A DNA stretch of 64,000 nucleotides from Cephalotrichum gorgonifer (lineage: Eukaryota; Ascomycota; Sordariomycetes; Microascales; Microascaceae). The position numbers and the translations under genes were made by a program. Location: NCBI GenBank assembly GCA_900312665.1, contig ONZQ02000004.1, forward strand, positions 2,324,693-2,388,692, written 5' to 3'. Positions 33,576 to 46,200 of the stretch are shown here, piece after piece. The notes under the pieces were generated by a model. It searched no databases, was not told where the DNA came from, and saw only the letters and a list, made by a program, of their open reading frames with translations. The stretch's first letter is position 1, and every line of letters starts with the position of its first letter.

Positions 33576-34175
33576 TGTGTGATGTGTAAAGGTGCCTTGT
33601 CTAGGGTATTAGATTGAATGTGTGCTTCGGTTCGGGCACTATCTCGTTCGAGGCAGGGAGTGTTGTCAGTGAATGTGGTGGAGACGTGCAAAGAAGCTGG
33701 CTGCCTTTTCGCGATTCAGGAGGGGGGGAGGGACTACAAAAAATTGAAGGCCGAATTCCAGAAGTTGCGATAGGCTTATCAATTTACCCAGATATATGCC
33801 GAATCCGATAGTACCAGAGATCCAGTTGCTGGCAGAATCCAGTTGCACCTCAGAGCTCCAGTCAAGGTGTGACGCGCTTTCCTACTATTGGCGTGTGCCA
33901 TTTTGTGCCCCACTTAACCGGCACGCACGCACAAGTTCGATCAAAGAAGGCTTGACCGCCTTAATCTTGGATCTGAAATTATTCTGCCACATATTTAACC
34001 AACATCCCTCCAAGCTGCTTCGAACTTTACCTCACTAAACAACGAACTTTTTGATGACAATAGCAGCTACCACCACCAGTCTCCATGCCAATAGAGCTAC
34101 CAAGCCTATCGGCGGAGATTACCTGTATCATTGACTTCTTCCCATTATCCCTTGAGTGTCATTGAAGCATTCAAA
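33576..34175. promoter_or_regulatory. Bidirectional promoter region of RPB6 and TFIIIA
   Basis: A 600-bp interval between head-to-head starts of two transcription-machinery genes. An in-frame upstream ATG of the TFIIIA gene at 34131 would add 15 residues. No specific operator is recognised. Confidence 0.55.
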
Positions 34176-35969
34176 ATGTCGAAGCGATCTCGCGGGGAGG
34201 AGACCCAGGACCTCTCGGAGCCACCAGCCAAGAGGACTGCCACTAGAAGCTCAAGAGGTAAGCACTCGTCCACATTCTCCCTGCTCCTACGTCTCCCTCG
34301 GCCGTCATATATTCCATATATATGTATATATATAAATAGATACATATACCCACATGCTCTATGCATGTCTCCAATAGTCGCCGTTCTTATTCTGAACTTG
34401 ACCAGTTCTAACCAAGCTACAGAGTCCTCATCCACCCCCGAACCGTCACAGCCGCCAAAGAAGTTCCTCTGCCCCCACCCCGGCTGCGACAAACTCTTCA
34501 GCCGCCCCTCCCGCCTCGCCATACATGAGAGGTCCCACACCGGCGAGCGCCCCTTCGCGTGCACCCACGACGGCTGCTCGAAGTCCTACATGGAGGAGAA
34601 GCACCTCGCACAGCACATAACCGACACCCACACCGGGGAGCGGAACTACCCCTGCGAGGTGGACGGCTGCGGCGCGGCCTTCAGCACCGGCACGCGCCTG
34701 AGGCGACACCAGGCGACGGTCCACGCCGACGACAAGGCCGGGTTCCGGTGCGCCGGACATGGGCCCTGTACCAAGTCGTTCCGTAAGAGGTCGGCTCTCG
34801 AGCGCCACGTCCGGAAAGACCACCTGGGCCTCTCGCCGTACGCCTGCCCTGAAGAAAACTGCGGTGCCGCCTACGACTCGGCGGGCGCCCTCCGGAACCA
34901 CAAGGAGCGCGAGCACGGGGAGCTGAAGTTCTGGTGCGAGGTGTGCGGCCAGGACGGCTCGAGTCCCCGCGTGGGGTTCACGATCCAGTCGCAGCTGCAG
35001 AACCATATGCGGAAGCAGCACCTGGACTGCGTCTTCTGCGAGTTTACTAGCAGCTCGAGGAACGACCTGGCCCGGCACGTGGAGATGCAGCACGCCGACC
35101 GCACGGTGGCGCCCGAGAAGCCGAGGATCCAGTGTACGTGGGATGGTTGTGACAGCTGGTTTACCAAGAAGTCGAACCTGAATGTCCATATCCGCTGCGT
35201 ACATGAAGGGAAGCGGTTCGTCTGCGGGGAGTTTGACCTGGGCGGTGCGGGGCAGTTCGCGGCCTGGGACGGGACTGCGGGGTGCGGCAAGGGCTTCGCG
35301 AGCAAGGCCAACCTCGAGGACCACGTCCGCTACGTCCACCTCGGGCTACCGCGGCCGCCCAACACTAGGCGACGCCGTGGGACAACTGTTGAGCCCGTCG
35401 ACGAAGTCTCGGGAGCTTTGGACGCGTCGAAGCGGAACCTTGACTGTCCTGTCGAGGGGTGCGACCTCAGGTTCATCAGGCACCTTGACCTGGTGCAGCA
35501 CATGGAGACTCACCAGGAGGCTCCTCAGCATCTGGATGCTCCTCAGCACCTGCAGACCTACCCCGACCTGGATCCTCACCTGCATCTCGGAACTTCGGGC
35601 CCCGGCGAGTTCCAGGCGGCACAGGACGCGAGCTTCGGCGTGTTCGCCGGCCCCTTTGTAGCGGCTCAGCAACAGCCATTTGCAGACACCGGGACCCTTT
35701 ACCCTGGCGGGGGCGAGGCATACGGGAGCATGGACATGGGGCCTGGGGACGTCTTCTTGGATCCCAGCCTACAATACGCCCTCCAGGACCCCCACTCAAG
35801 CCATACGACATCAACCCGCCCTTCGTCGGAGCCGGTCAGCATGGACGCCTTCGCTGCGGGGATCGCGATGGAGAACGCCGAGTTCGCGCAGCAACTCGCC
35901 GCCGCCGCCGCTGAGGACGGTGCCATGCCCGCCTGGGATAACTCCCGGGGAACGCTGGTGGAGGCTTAG
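34176..35969 (+). CDS. PZF1: RNA polymerase III factor TFIIIA, C2H2 zinc fingers
   Basis: Exons 34176-34257 and 34423-35969 encode 542 residues; the 165-nt intron (gtaagc donor, ctaacc branch, ctacag acceptor) is in frame and stop-free. The N-terminus MSKRSRGEETQDL is followed by about ten consecutive C2H2-like fingers from residue about 45 to about 440. Finger 1 is CPHPGCDKLFSRPSRLAIHERSH; several have the C-x4-C and H-x3/4-H spacing typical of TFIIIA, and fingers 4, 6 and 9 are irregular. TGER linkers join the first three. A Gln/His/Pro-rich tail of about 125 residues ends the protein. Family knowledge: TFIIIA binds the internal control region of 5S rRNA genes and the 5S RNA. The finger number and linker pattern make TFIIIA the best call over a general C2H2 factor. 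Confidence 0.85.
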   Translation: MSKRSRGEETQDLSEPPAKRTATRSSRGKHSSTFSLLLRLPRPSYIPYICIYINRYIYPHALCMSPIVAVLILNLTSSNQATESSSTPEPSQPPKKFLCPHPGCDKLFSRPSRLAIHERSHTGERPFACTHDGCSKSYMEEKHLAQHITDTHTGERNYPCEVDGCGAAFSTGTRLRRHQATVHADDKAGFRCAGHGPCTKSFRKRSALERHVRKDHLGLSPYACPEENCGAAYDSAGALRNHKEREHGELKFWCEVCGQDGSSPRVGFTIQSQLQNHMRKQHLDCVFCEFTSSSRNDLARHVEMQHADRTVAPEKPRIQCTWDGCDSWFTKKSNLNVHIRCVHEGKRFVCGEFDLGGAGQFAAWDGTAGCGKGFASKANLEDHVRYVHLGLPRPPNTRRRRGTTVEPVDEVSGALDASKRNLDCPVEGCDLRFIRHLDLVQHMETHQEAPQHLDAPQHLQTYPDLDPHLHLGTSGPGEFQAAQDASFGVFAGPFVAAQQQPFADTGTLYPGGGEAYGSMDMGPGDVFLDPSLQYALQDPHSSHTTSTRPSSEPVSMDAFAAGIAMENAEFAQQLAAAAAEDGAMPAWDNSRGTLVEA

Positions 35970-37230
35970 GATCCCAACCTGGCGTTTTACCCGCTGCCTG
36001 ACGGGCAGTGGTGCGTGTGTGGGCCATGAACGCGGGGGGAGTTCATGCATATGGATGGAGAAAAAGAAGCTTGAGGTGGCGGAGCGACTTGGACCTGTTT
36101 CCTTTTAGGTTCTGGCGCAACAGGAGATACAGCACTAATTCCTTTGTAATGTGTTTGTGGAGAAGGAAAGGGAGGTGAAGGGTGATTCGCGGGACACGAT
36201 TATTTTTATGGTCCATGGAAAAGTTTATGGAGATGTAGATACCCCCTTGGCTCTCATGCCATGATTATGAGTTATGAATATTGATTTTTTTTTAAATCAT
36301 CCTTTAAACTTGAATACTCATCCTATGAGATATATGGTATTGTTTTGTATTTGTATAGACGTAACCACGCTGGGTCAGGTAGGTTAGGTAGGGGTCGTAT
36401 GTATCTGTTAGATCTCAGGGCTTAGAAGAATATGAACAAGGGTCTTGGAGAGACGAATCCGAGCAGAAGAAGCAAAAAGAACATACAACACCGGGGATTC
36501 GCTGGTCGTCACCGACCCAACTACTAATCCAGCGCTTCGGGGCTTATATATAGGGGAGCGGACGGGACCCTTAGTTTTCCACGAGCTATGGTCGTATGTG
36601 TCTGCTAGAGCTCCAGGCTCGAAGCAAGAAGTTTTGTAGAGGGGGTAGGAGCGAAAGGAAGCAAAAAGAACATACAACACCAGGGATTCGCTGGTCGTCA
36701 CCGACCCAACTACTAGTCCGGCGCTTCGGGGCTTATATATAGGGGAGCGGACGGGACCCTTAGTTCTCCACGAGCTATGGTCGTATGTATTGTCCGTGTC
36801 ACTCGAAGGGGCATATAGATGGTCCTTGCAAGGCGAGTTGACCCCCGTCTTGTGCTTCTCCGCCGGTTAGCTAGGGGCAGTAGGTAAGGGGCTGTACACC
36901 AGCTCCCGAGGCGGACATGTCTTAATGTCATGGTATAGGAGCGCTCGCCGGATGTAATGGCGCTCACGGGTGGTTTCTCACGAGGCATAAGGCTGGGTTT
37001 CCTGACTGAGGTAACTATGATCTATGTCATTGAAGGAATATATACCAAGTCTATCTAAATGCAAAATGCTTTTCTTCTTGATAAACCAGCCCCCAACCCC
37101 AACCTAACCCAACCCCTGAAACTCCTAACGAGAGGAAACCCCACGCCGAAAACAGGCAAAAACAGGATACGGAAAACAAAGAAGATGAAAATAACAAGAA
37201 ATATAATAGAAAACGAACAAGGAACGCCCT
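35970..37230. other. Intergenic region between TFIIIA and midasin 3' ends
   Basis: This 1.26-kb stretch lies between convergent genes. Its centre is a direct repeat with a 189-bp period (36393-36788, listed separately). The rest is plain untranslated or intergenic sequence. Confidence 0.65.
36393..36788. repeat. Direct repeat with 189-bp period
   Basis: The 128-bp segment 36472-36599 recurs at 36661-36788 with four differences by eye, all transitions and no gaps. Similarity continues at lower level on the left of each copy, and a partial older copy (the GTCGTATGT... end) precedes them at about 36393-36430. Each full copy contains the small hairpin GGTCG-TCAC-CGACC and a TTATATATAGGGG block. 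There is no terminal inverted repeat, protein frame or tRNA box that I can see, so the class is unknown. Confidence 0.85.
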
Positions 37231-40200
37231 TCAAGCGTTCACCTCCGCGAACCAAGTCCTCAGCAGGCCGGCCAGCGCAAACGGAAGGTCCGCCAGCTCG
37301 TGCACGACGAGGTAGTACGCGAAAGGGAACGTGTCGAGGTACCTCTCGATCACCACTCGCGAGTTCCCGTCCTCGTCCTTGACGAACCTCGCCTCCTTCA
37401 GGTTCAGCACCGACTCGGACTTCCTCTTCGACGGGTCGTCCAGCACGATGAAGACCGTGATGATCCTCTCCTGCAGCGACTCCCGCAGCAGCCGCCGGAT
37501 GTTGTCGTGTGTCGACGACTGCGTGAGGCCGTCCGAGAGGATGAGCGACAGCTGCCACAGGTCAGACGACGCCGACGACGACGACGTGAGTCGCGCCGCG
37601 CGGAAGAGCGACGTCGTCTGCGAGATGAGGTTCGCCACGTCGGTCTTGTCCTGCGAGAACGTGAACTTCTGCAGCGCCCGGGCCCCGGCGTCGTGCGACG
37701 AGAAGGGCGCAGAGAGGTCGTGCGCCTCGAAGACGTGCTCACCGAAGCCCAGAACTCCTACCTGCCCCGCCTCCAGCGTCGTCAGGGAGCGGGCTACCAT
37801 GACGAGACTCTCGAGCGCGAGCGCGCCCGAGTGGGACTCGGCCATAGACTTGGAGTCGTCAAGGCACAGGAGGATCTGGTACGTCCGCTTTGTGGGGATC
37901 GCGCGGCGCATCCAGATCTTGTCGCGCTTGTAGCTCGACGCGATATATGGGATGATCCGCTTGATGTTCAGCCGCTTCCCCGTCCGGAACGAGCCCGACA
38001 GCTTCGTCGACTGCGAGGGCGTGAGGATAAGCCGGAGCTGCGAGGTCAGCGACTGCGAGAGCGCCTGTGTCTTGGTCTGGTAGGTCACCCAGTCGTGGAG
38101 AGCATCTGCATATGGACGGAGTGGCGTATCGTTTAGGTGCGTTGCCGAGAGCTGTGTCGAGGTCTCTTCGATCTCTTCTTTCTGGTCCTCGTCGAGCTTT
38201 GTCTCTTCCGCCGAGTCCAGGGTAGGTTCCGGCGAGGGGGAGCGCTGTTGACCTCCCTGCCTTGTCTTTACGCCCGAGCGGCCGTCGTCCTCCGTCTCCA
38301 TCGCGTTCTGCACGTCATGATCCTCGGTCTGCTCGCCGGACTCCACCTTGACGTCCTGCTCCTCGACTTCCTCCGTTTCTTGGACAACGTTGCTCTCAGG
38401 GTCTGGGTTCTCCTCGTCGATCGCCATACTGTCGTCGATAGGCTGCACCTCATCCTCGGTGGCGCCCCCGATGGCCTGCGTGTCCGGCGCCGCGTCGTCG
38501 TCCTGCAGATGCTGGAACTCCTGCTGTTGCATCTCCTCGCTGCCCTTCTCGTTCTTCTCCTCGCCAGGCTCCTTAATTTCCTTCTGCTGTCGATGCCACT
38601 TCTCTAGCGCATCACCCAGCTTCCGGAACGGCTCGGCGCGGCTCGCCTCGGCATCGTCGGCGTCTTGCTGCTCCTGCTGCTCCTGGTCCTTCTTCTGCTG
38701 CTCCTGCTCTTGAGGCTGCGAGAGTTTCCCGGAGGCGCCAGCTTCCGCCGTCTGGTTGTCCGAGCCCTCGCCGGAAGCTCCCTCCTCTTGGCGCGTGGAC
38801 TCATTACGGAAGTCCTCATCGAGGTCCATCTTGTCCTCGGTCTCATCCTCTTGACCGCCCGAGCGAACGTCGCTAGGCGCTACGTCTTGGGGATCCGTGT
38901 CGACTGGGTCAGCGGTGGGCTGCTGAAGCTTGTCTTTCTCGCCCTCACCCTTGTCCTCCTCTTCCGCGTCGTCGGCCTTCTCCTCGTCGGGGATCTGGGC
39001 TTCATCGTCGACAACGTTGCCGTCTTCTTCCGTTTCTTCAGCTTCGGCTTCGTCTGCCTCGCCAGCATCGCCGTCCGTCGGCTTCGTCTCTTCCGTAGTC
39101 TCTTCCTCCCCACCCGACTCCTCCTGTACACTCCCATCATCCCCGTCGTCCTTCATCTCGTCCATAACGCCGAGATCGTCCAAGTCGTCCAAGTCATCAT
39201 CAGAACCGTCTTTCTGATCATCCCCAAAGTCGAGATCCATATCGTCCGGAAGCTCCAACGCGTCGGTCTCGTCCACATTCTGGTCCTGCTGCTCCACATC
39301 CTTCTGCCCCTTGACGTCTTCGGCCTCGTCCTCGGGCTCTTGCTCCTCCGCGGCTTCGACATCTTCATCGCCGTCGTCCTTGTTGTCCTTGTCATCCTTG
39401 TCGTCGGTGTCCTTCGGCGCTTCGGCGGCCACCTGGTCGTCCTGCTTCTCGCCCTTTGGCTTATCCCCCTTCTGATCCTTCTCTGCCTCCTCCCCATCCC
39501 CATCCCACATCTTCTCATCCTGTGCTGTCGCGTCGAGGTCGTCCACATCCCCGCTCTCTTCATCCATCTCATCCTTCTCCTCATCCTCCCCATCCTTGTC
39601 TCCTTCCCCTTCCTCATCTTCGCCAGCAACACTCCCCATCTCGCCCTCGAGATCCTCGTCCGCCATGTCGACGGCGTCCTTCTCGTCTTCGATTTCCTCA
39701 TCCTTCTTCTCGTTCGGCTCCTGTGCGAGCTCGGTCATGTCCTCATCGGGCTGGATATCCTTGCTGATATCCTCCGCGCCCTCGCCATCACCCAAGCCCG
39801 TCCCGGACTCCAGATTGCCCGCGCCGTTGCTCTTCTCGTCCGACTTCTCTTGAGGCGTGCAGAAGCCCTGGGCGGCAAGGTGTGCGTAGAACTTCCCGAG
39901 GCAGTACGCGAGTTGGACAGTCGAGAGGTGGAGGCCGAGGAGGCGTGTGTAGCCCTGGCGGCAGATGATCGCATACTGCTCTGCGATGGGAACGAACATG
40001 GCCATGAGGGCGGTTACTGATCGGTTGACCTCTGCGTTGGCCAGGTCCACAGTCTGGATCTTGGTGATGCACTCCTTGAGGTACCTGGAAATGAGGTCCA
40101 GGCGTAGCTTCTTAACCATGGAGTCGAGGCTGTTGCTGCAGCCGACGTGGGAGACATTCTCCTGCGCGTCAGACTCATTCTTGAACTCTGCAACGGCCTG

Positions 40201-43200
40201 GAGGATCTTCTTAGATAGAGTGGTGACTCCTGTCGAGAAATCAAGAAGCTCAATGCTGTCCCGCGCACCGGTTTCGTCGACGGTTACATCTGTCCAGTTC
40301 AGTAGCTCGGCAAGGATGAATGCGACCGTGTCGAACTCCGCCATCATCCCCCGCACGTCCTGGTCGAATGAGCGTAGTCGCTCGGCGACTACACCGTCAA
40401 GGTCTACGCGGCCGCGCGAGGTGAGGCCAGGCGGGAGTGCGCCTAGAGCGCGTTCCTTATGGGATAGGTCCTCCAGCTCTTGGAGCCACGTGCGGAGTCT
40501 CCCTTGACATAGTGAGTTGTCGACACGCCCGAGCTTGCCGTGGATGTCAACTAGTTGAATCGCGTGCCGCAGAACCTCGATAAGCCACTTCAGGGCCCTC
40601 GGGAAGTTCGTCTCCTTGTCCTTCGCGGCAATCTGTCCGTTCATATCCTTGGCTGTCAGGTTCCGCAGCTGGGAAACCATCTCCTCGACGTCGAGAAGGG
40701 GTCTGCTCTTGGCAAGGGTGCTTCTCTGCTTCAGCGCTACGCTGAGGATGCCCTCCAGGTACCCGATACTCCGCGCCGTCTCCCTGCCTGTGAGATCCTC
40801 AGAGTGGGTGTTCGCAGTGAGTCTGATCGCAGGCATCATATCGATAAACTTGTGGAAGAAGTACTCCGCGCTGTCGGCGCAGCTCGAGCCGAGAGCAAAG
40901 AGAGGCGCGCACAACGGCAATATCACGGCTGGGGACTCCTGACGGGCGAGCCTCTTCGTGTCGATATTGTACTCGAAGCCCATCTCGCGGGCTTGGCGGA
41001 GCACCTCAGCGAAGAGTTTTCGCTTGCGAGCCTTGAGGTGCTTTACCTCGTCCTTGTTTTCCTCGGTTAGGACGCCGGGCGTCTCCTTCTTCAGCTCCTC
41101 GGCCGAAGTCGTCAGGCTCAAGATAAAGGCCTCGACCTCCTCCACAGCCTGGGGGATGGTCTTGGGGACTCGGCCGACCTTGGTCATAATCGACACAGTT
41201 TTCCCGACGTTGACGAGGGGTTTGCATCGATCCAGCCACTCGAGCATCTCCTTGCTGGCAAGCGCGACCGTCTCGTTGTCGATGGACGCCCGAGCCATGT
41301 CGGTCTCCGAGGTAATGCCAGGCTGCTCAACGTCGGGAAGCCCCTTCTCGATGATCAACTTCAACGGTCGGCCAAGAACCTGGCGGAACTTCTTGACAAC
41401 TCGGAACAGTTTGAGATGCGACTTTCGAGCGCTGTCCCGAAGGGCGTTGATGTTCGTGTCCTTCCAGCTCGCCATGAGAAGAACGTCCTTCATCTTCTTC
41501 TCGACGGGCAGCCTGCCCCTGGCGATCTCCTCGTCGACAACCTTCTGATAGCGCTGGTACATTGAGATAAAGCTGCCCACGGCGTTATACACAGAGGACA
41601 GGGCCGCATAGTCCTTGACCAAGAGATCGAGGTGCTTGTAGAATTGCCGCAGCAGGCCCAGTCGTACGGAGAACTGGCCTAGGATGGCCGTGGTGAAGTA
41701 AGTTTCCAAGTCACCCACCAGCTTCGCGGCATACGCCTCGACATCTCCGCCCTCTTGAACGATCGACATCGGGATGGCGATAGTGGCCTGGTACGCCACG
41801 AACCACCAAGCGTTCGCATCATCCTGGCACTTCTGCTCCTCCATCGCGAAGATCCTTGACCAAGTTGTCAGCTCTACTCGCCGCCATCGGACGATAGTGT
41901 CAGTAAGACGGGTATACAGCTCCGGGGCCGTATGGGTCTTGGGGGCCCATCCGGCGAACTGCCACTCGTATACCATGGCGTGGAGATGCTCCACCTTGGG
42001 TAGAATCTTGGCTAGCGGTTCGGTATGGACAATCTCCAAAACCTTTTCACACGCCGCTCGAACGTCAGCTAGGGGCTGGAGGTGGCCGATTTCGTCGTCC
42101 AGCTGGAGCTCGCGGAACCGGGCGTTGATGCTATTGACAAGATGGACGAGCTGTCGCGCCTCGTGAAGGTTCTGGTCGGTGTAGAAGTTGTATCTCGACG
42201 GGGTGGACTCCGTGGTCAGATCTGCGAGCTTTTCGTTGAGGATGGTCATCACGCTCGGAAGAAGCCTATTGCTCAGGTTCTGGTCCACGACGGATTGGGT
42301 TGACAGCTCAGTGGCCAAGATCCGGCCCACGGAAAGCAGAGTACTTCGCAGGGCAGATGAAGGCTCCGGCGCGGATACAAGGAGGCGCTTGTGAGCCTCG
42401 GCCACTCTGATTGACATATCCCTCACGCGGTACTTCTTGACAGAGGGCTTATTATTCTCGTCGCCCTCGCCGTCGAAGAGGGGGAACATCTCGGCAAACT
42501 CCTCCTCATTAATCTCTTCCTCATCCTCGAAGCTGCCCCTGAACCGATAGAGACTGTGAGCTTCCTGCTCTTCTTTTCGTTCCGCCTCAAGTTTCTCAGT
42601 CCATTCATTGTAGAAGGCGTGGAAGCAGGCAAAGACGGCCTCTCGCTCGACGGCGGTAAAGTTGTCGATCCCGTCGATGGCGGAGGAGACGGTCACCGAG
42701 TCAATGTACTCAAGGGTCTTGTGCGGTATCGGGTTGGACTGACGGCTGGCCATGTTACCACCGAGGAACGGGGTGACGGCGAGGAGCTCCGACGTAGCGC
42801 TGCTCAGAGTGCCGGTTTCGTTGATGAGCGACAGACCCACTTGCAATGACCGCAATAGATTGACAACAGGGCGCGTCATATCCTGGTAAGCCTCAAAGTT
42901 GCCCGAGAGGCGGTCGATGATGCGGCTCACGTTCTCAGTAACCAGATACATTGCTTCCTCAGATAGATCCTGCAAGCTTGAAGTGGCGACTTCGGAGTAC
43001 ACTGTCGCCTTGAGGACATTATTGAACTCGGCATGGATCTGGCTGAGTTGCGAGCGGGGCGGCCTGTACACGGCGACATCTCCCGCGGGTGGCTGCACAA
43101 GCTGGCTAATCTCCTGTTCTAGTAGGTCGATTCGCAGGTTCGATGTTTGTCCAGTAAACCGCGACTCGAAGTCGACTAAGGAGGAGAGCTTCTCTAGGAG

Positions 43201-46200
43201 GTTGGACTTCAGGTCTTTGTAGGACTCAGTCTCGAGAGTCAGCCTCAGGTGGGGGTCGAAGACCCGGTTCGGGACGTAGAGTCGGAGCGCGCCGACTGAG
43301 AATTGGACCCAAGCCATTGCAGCGTATCTGTTTGCACCCGAGGTGGCGACGGCCGATGCTCTCAGCGCACACCAAGCTAGCACGAAGTGGTCCTTGACGA
43401 CCTCCAAGACATGCGAGGCCATCGGCGGAAGCAGTCGAAGCAAGCCCGCGGGGCACCATGTGCTCCGGTCCTCGAACTTAAACGACTTGTTGGCTAGAAC
43501 TTGGTGCAGCTTGGCATCTAGGTCGGCCATCTTGTCACCGAGACCCGGTTCGATGGAAGAAAGGAAACGAGTGACCAGCTGGTGAAGGATGGAGTTGAGG
43601 TCTGCGAACGCGCTGCCGGTCACGGCCGGCGACTTGCGGGACACGAGCGCCGCCATCTTGGGCAGCTCCTTCTCGAGGAGCGACAGGGAGTTCAGGGTGG
43701 TGCTCGCAATCTTATCCGCCCTAGAAAGCAGCGAAGGCAGAAGGCGGCCCTTCCATGCGAAGTTCTCCACATCTTGACAGGTCAGGTAGTCCACCAGCTG
43801 GAGAAGCTGTGCTGAGCCGTGAGCATCCTGAAGACGGAGCTGGGCCATGGTAGGCGCGTTCGAGAGTATCACGACGTCCTCGTCATTGGCGGGCTTGTCG
43901 CCCAGCTTGACCGACTGGAGCATCAAGATCTGCCGCAAGCTCTGGAATTCGGCGGCAAGGAAGGGGATGATATCGACAGATTCCAAGCCGATGCGAGTCT
44001 CTAGGCCATCGATCTCCGCAGATAGGTCCTTCACGAGCTCCTGCGCATCAACCTTACCCGGCCTGATGATACCGTAGGCCGCAGAGAGCGTCGACATTGC
44101 CTTTGCAAGGTCAGATATAGTAGAAGACCGCGTCTTCCACTTCAGCGTGTCGAATCTCTTGGCAAGGGCAACGACCTCAGCGGAACGCTCAAGAACGAGC
44201 GCGTTGGGCATGGGGTCCGATCGGAAGGTCCTCCAAACCATTTCCATCTCGAGACCGGTCTTAAGGCTGAAGCCGGCGGAGAAGTGGCTGTCGAGCTTCT
44301 GCAAGAAACTTGGCACCCACTTTTGCATTGCAAGGTCGCCCTCTTGAGCCTCGGCGCTCTTTAGGAAGGACCTCCCCTGGGTGAGATGAGCCTGGAAGAC
44401 AGCCTCGTCGAAGGATACGTTCGGCCCCGTGACGAGGCGCAAGGTCCTCCATAAATAATGGATGATACTTCGGAGAAAGCGATGGCGAGACTGAGGATAT
44501 GTTAGTAGGCTGCTCTTTATACAGACACATTCGGGAATTGCTTACCTCCCAGTCACTGGGGGCTTCTCCGCGGAGGAAGCTGTCAACAAGACCAATTGCT
44601 ACGGACATGAAGTCCGCAACGCCAACGGTAGAATCCTTTGCCACAGCAGTGACCCTCTCGGAAACAAAGGATCTCTGCAGGCGGTTGAGGGAGGCCAGCT
44701 TCGAATTCTTCGCCGAAGTGGACTGGGACCGGATCTCGGCATCGAGCAACTGAAGCTCTTGGTAGTAGCCGAAGCAAGCCGCTAGCCAAAGGGGCTGGGA
44801 ACCCATCGTCCTCATTATAAGAGTAGTCACAGGTAGGTTCTTGAGTGGGAAGATGGGCTGTACATCTCCGATGATTTCGGTGCCCGCCCCCTGGAGAGAC
44901 GAGTACATCCCCGAGATCGCAGACTTCAGTTCATCCGTGCTGTTCGAGCGGAGGAACTCCACAAGGCGCTCCGACTCCCTTTTCACGCCCTGGCTGCCCT
45001 GCAAGCACCCAGTTTGAAGATCATTGATAAAGCGGGGAAGTAGGTGGATGTCGGCCTTGGTAAGTCCCTCAAGGGCAAGCTGCGCGCTAGCCTCGTCCCT
45101 GTCCGAGACTCGTGCGTGGGCCATGGACAAGAGGGTCTTGTACCTCCAGAGACTACTCTCAACTGCCGCCACCCACTTCAGGTGGGACGCCGGCTCCTTC
45201 ATGGGCTCATGAAGGTGCACCTCGACGGCTCGGTTCCGCATGGCCCTCGACAGCTCGCCATAACGAGGATCCGTGGTGAGGAAGATTCGGAACTCGGGGT
45301 GCGGCCTTACGATTCGCGGCTCGCCGTCGGTGTCACAGTGCTCGTTGACGCTGATGAAGCCGTCAGGTTCCAGGAGCGAGTTGAGTCTGTCTAGAACGGA
45401 AGCGCTGCAGAGGTTGGCGTTGTCGAGAACGAGCCATTGGCCGCCTTGGAGGGCCTTGATTATGACGCCGTCGAGCCACTCGAATCGGGGGTTCGTCACG
45501 ACCATTGGCTTGCGCAGGGTCTCGGCGGCCTTGGCTAGGACGAGTCCGACTTCGGAAGAGGGAGACACGAGCGCAAGGAGAGCCTCGGTAGCCGGTAGCA
45601 GGGTGGAGGGTTCCGGAGAGTCTAGGCTAGTTTCGAGGATGTATAGGAGCTGGAGGGCTTCCTTAGGGGCTGCGTGAGGAACAACAGACAAGACCGACGC
45701 CCTCAGAGTTTTCCTCAGCTCCTGGAGGACAGAGTTCACCTCGCGTAACGGGTCAGACTGCTCGAAGCCACCAACAAGATCCATGGTATCGACGTCGGCA
45801 TTTAGGGGGAACGTGACCAGCTCCTTCCCAGCGAGAGCGGCGAGGTGCTGAACAAGGATCGATTTTCCAGAGCCCGACGGCCCGCTGAGGATGCAAGGGG
45901 TGTTCTGGGTCACGCAGAGCATGAGCGTTTCGATCTCGGCGAGTCGGTACTTCAGATCGATGTTGTGCAGAGGGACGGGCTGGGAGAGGAGGTTGCGCGG
46001 CAGCATCGCCAACCCAACTTGAGACGACGAGGAGTTGATATCATGATAAAGGCTGTGCTGCTTGGGCGGCCTGCCGAAGATGTCTGTATATAGCTTCGTC
46101 ACCTCGATCCGGTCCTTCTCGGTCCTGAAGCGCTGTCGGATAACGACGTCGAGCAAGTCGTCCACACCAGCCGTCCCAAGGAGGGGATCCGAACTACCGA

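Noticed and set aside
38665..40020. A 451-codon Leu/Val-rich frame on the plus strand that looks like a membrane protein
   Set aside because: It is the reverse of the Asp/Glu/Gln-rich region of midasin; reversed GAG/GAC/CAG codons read as Leu and Val.
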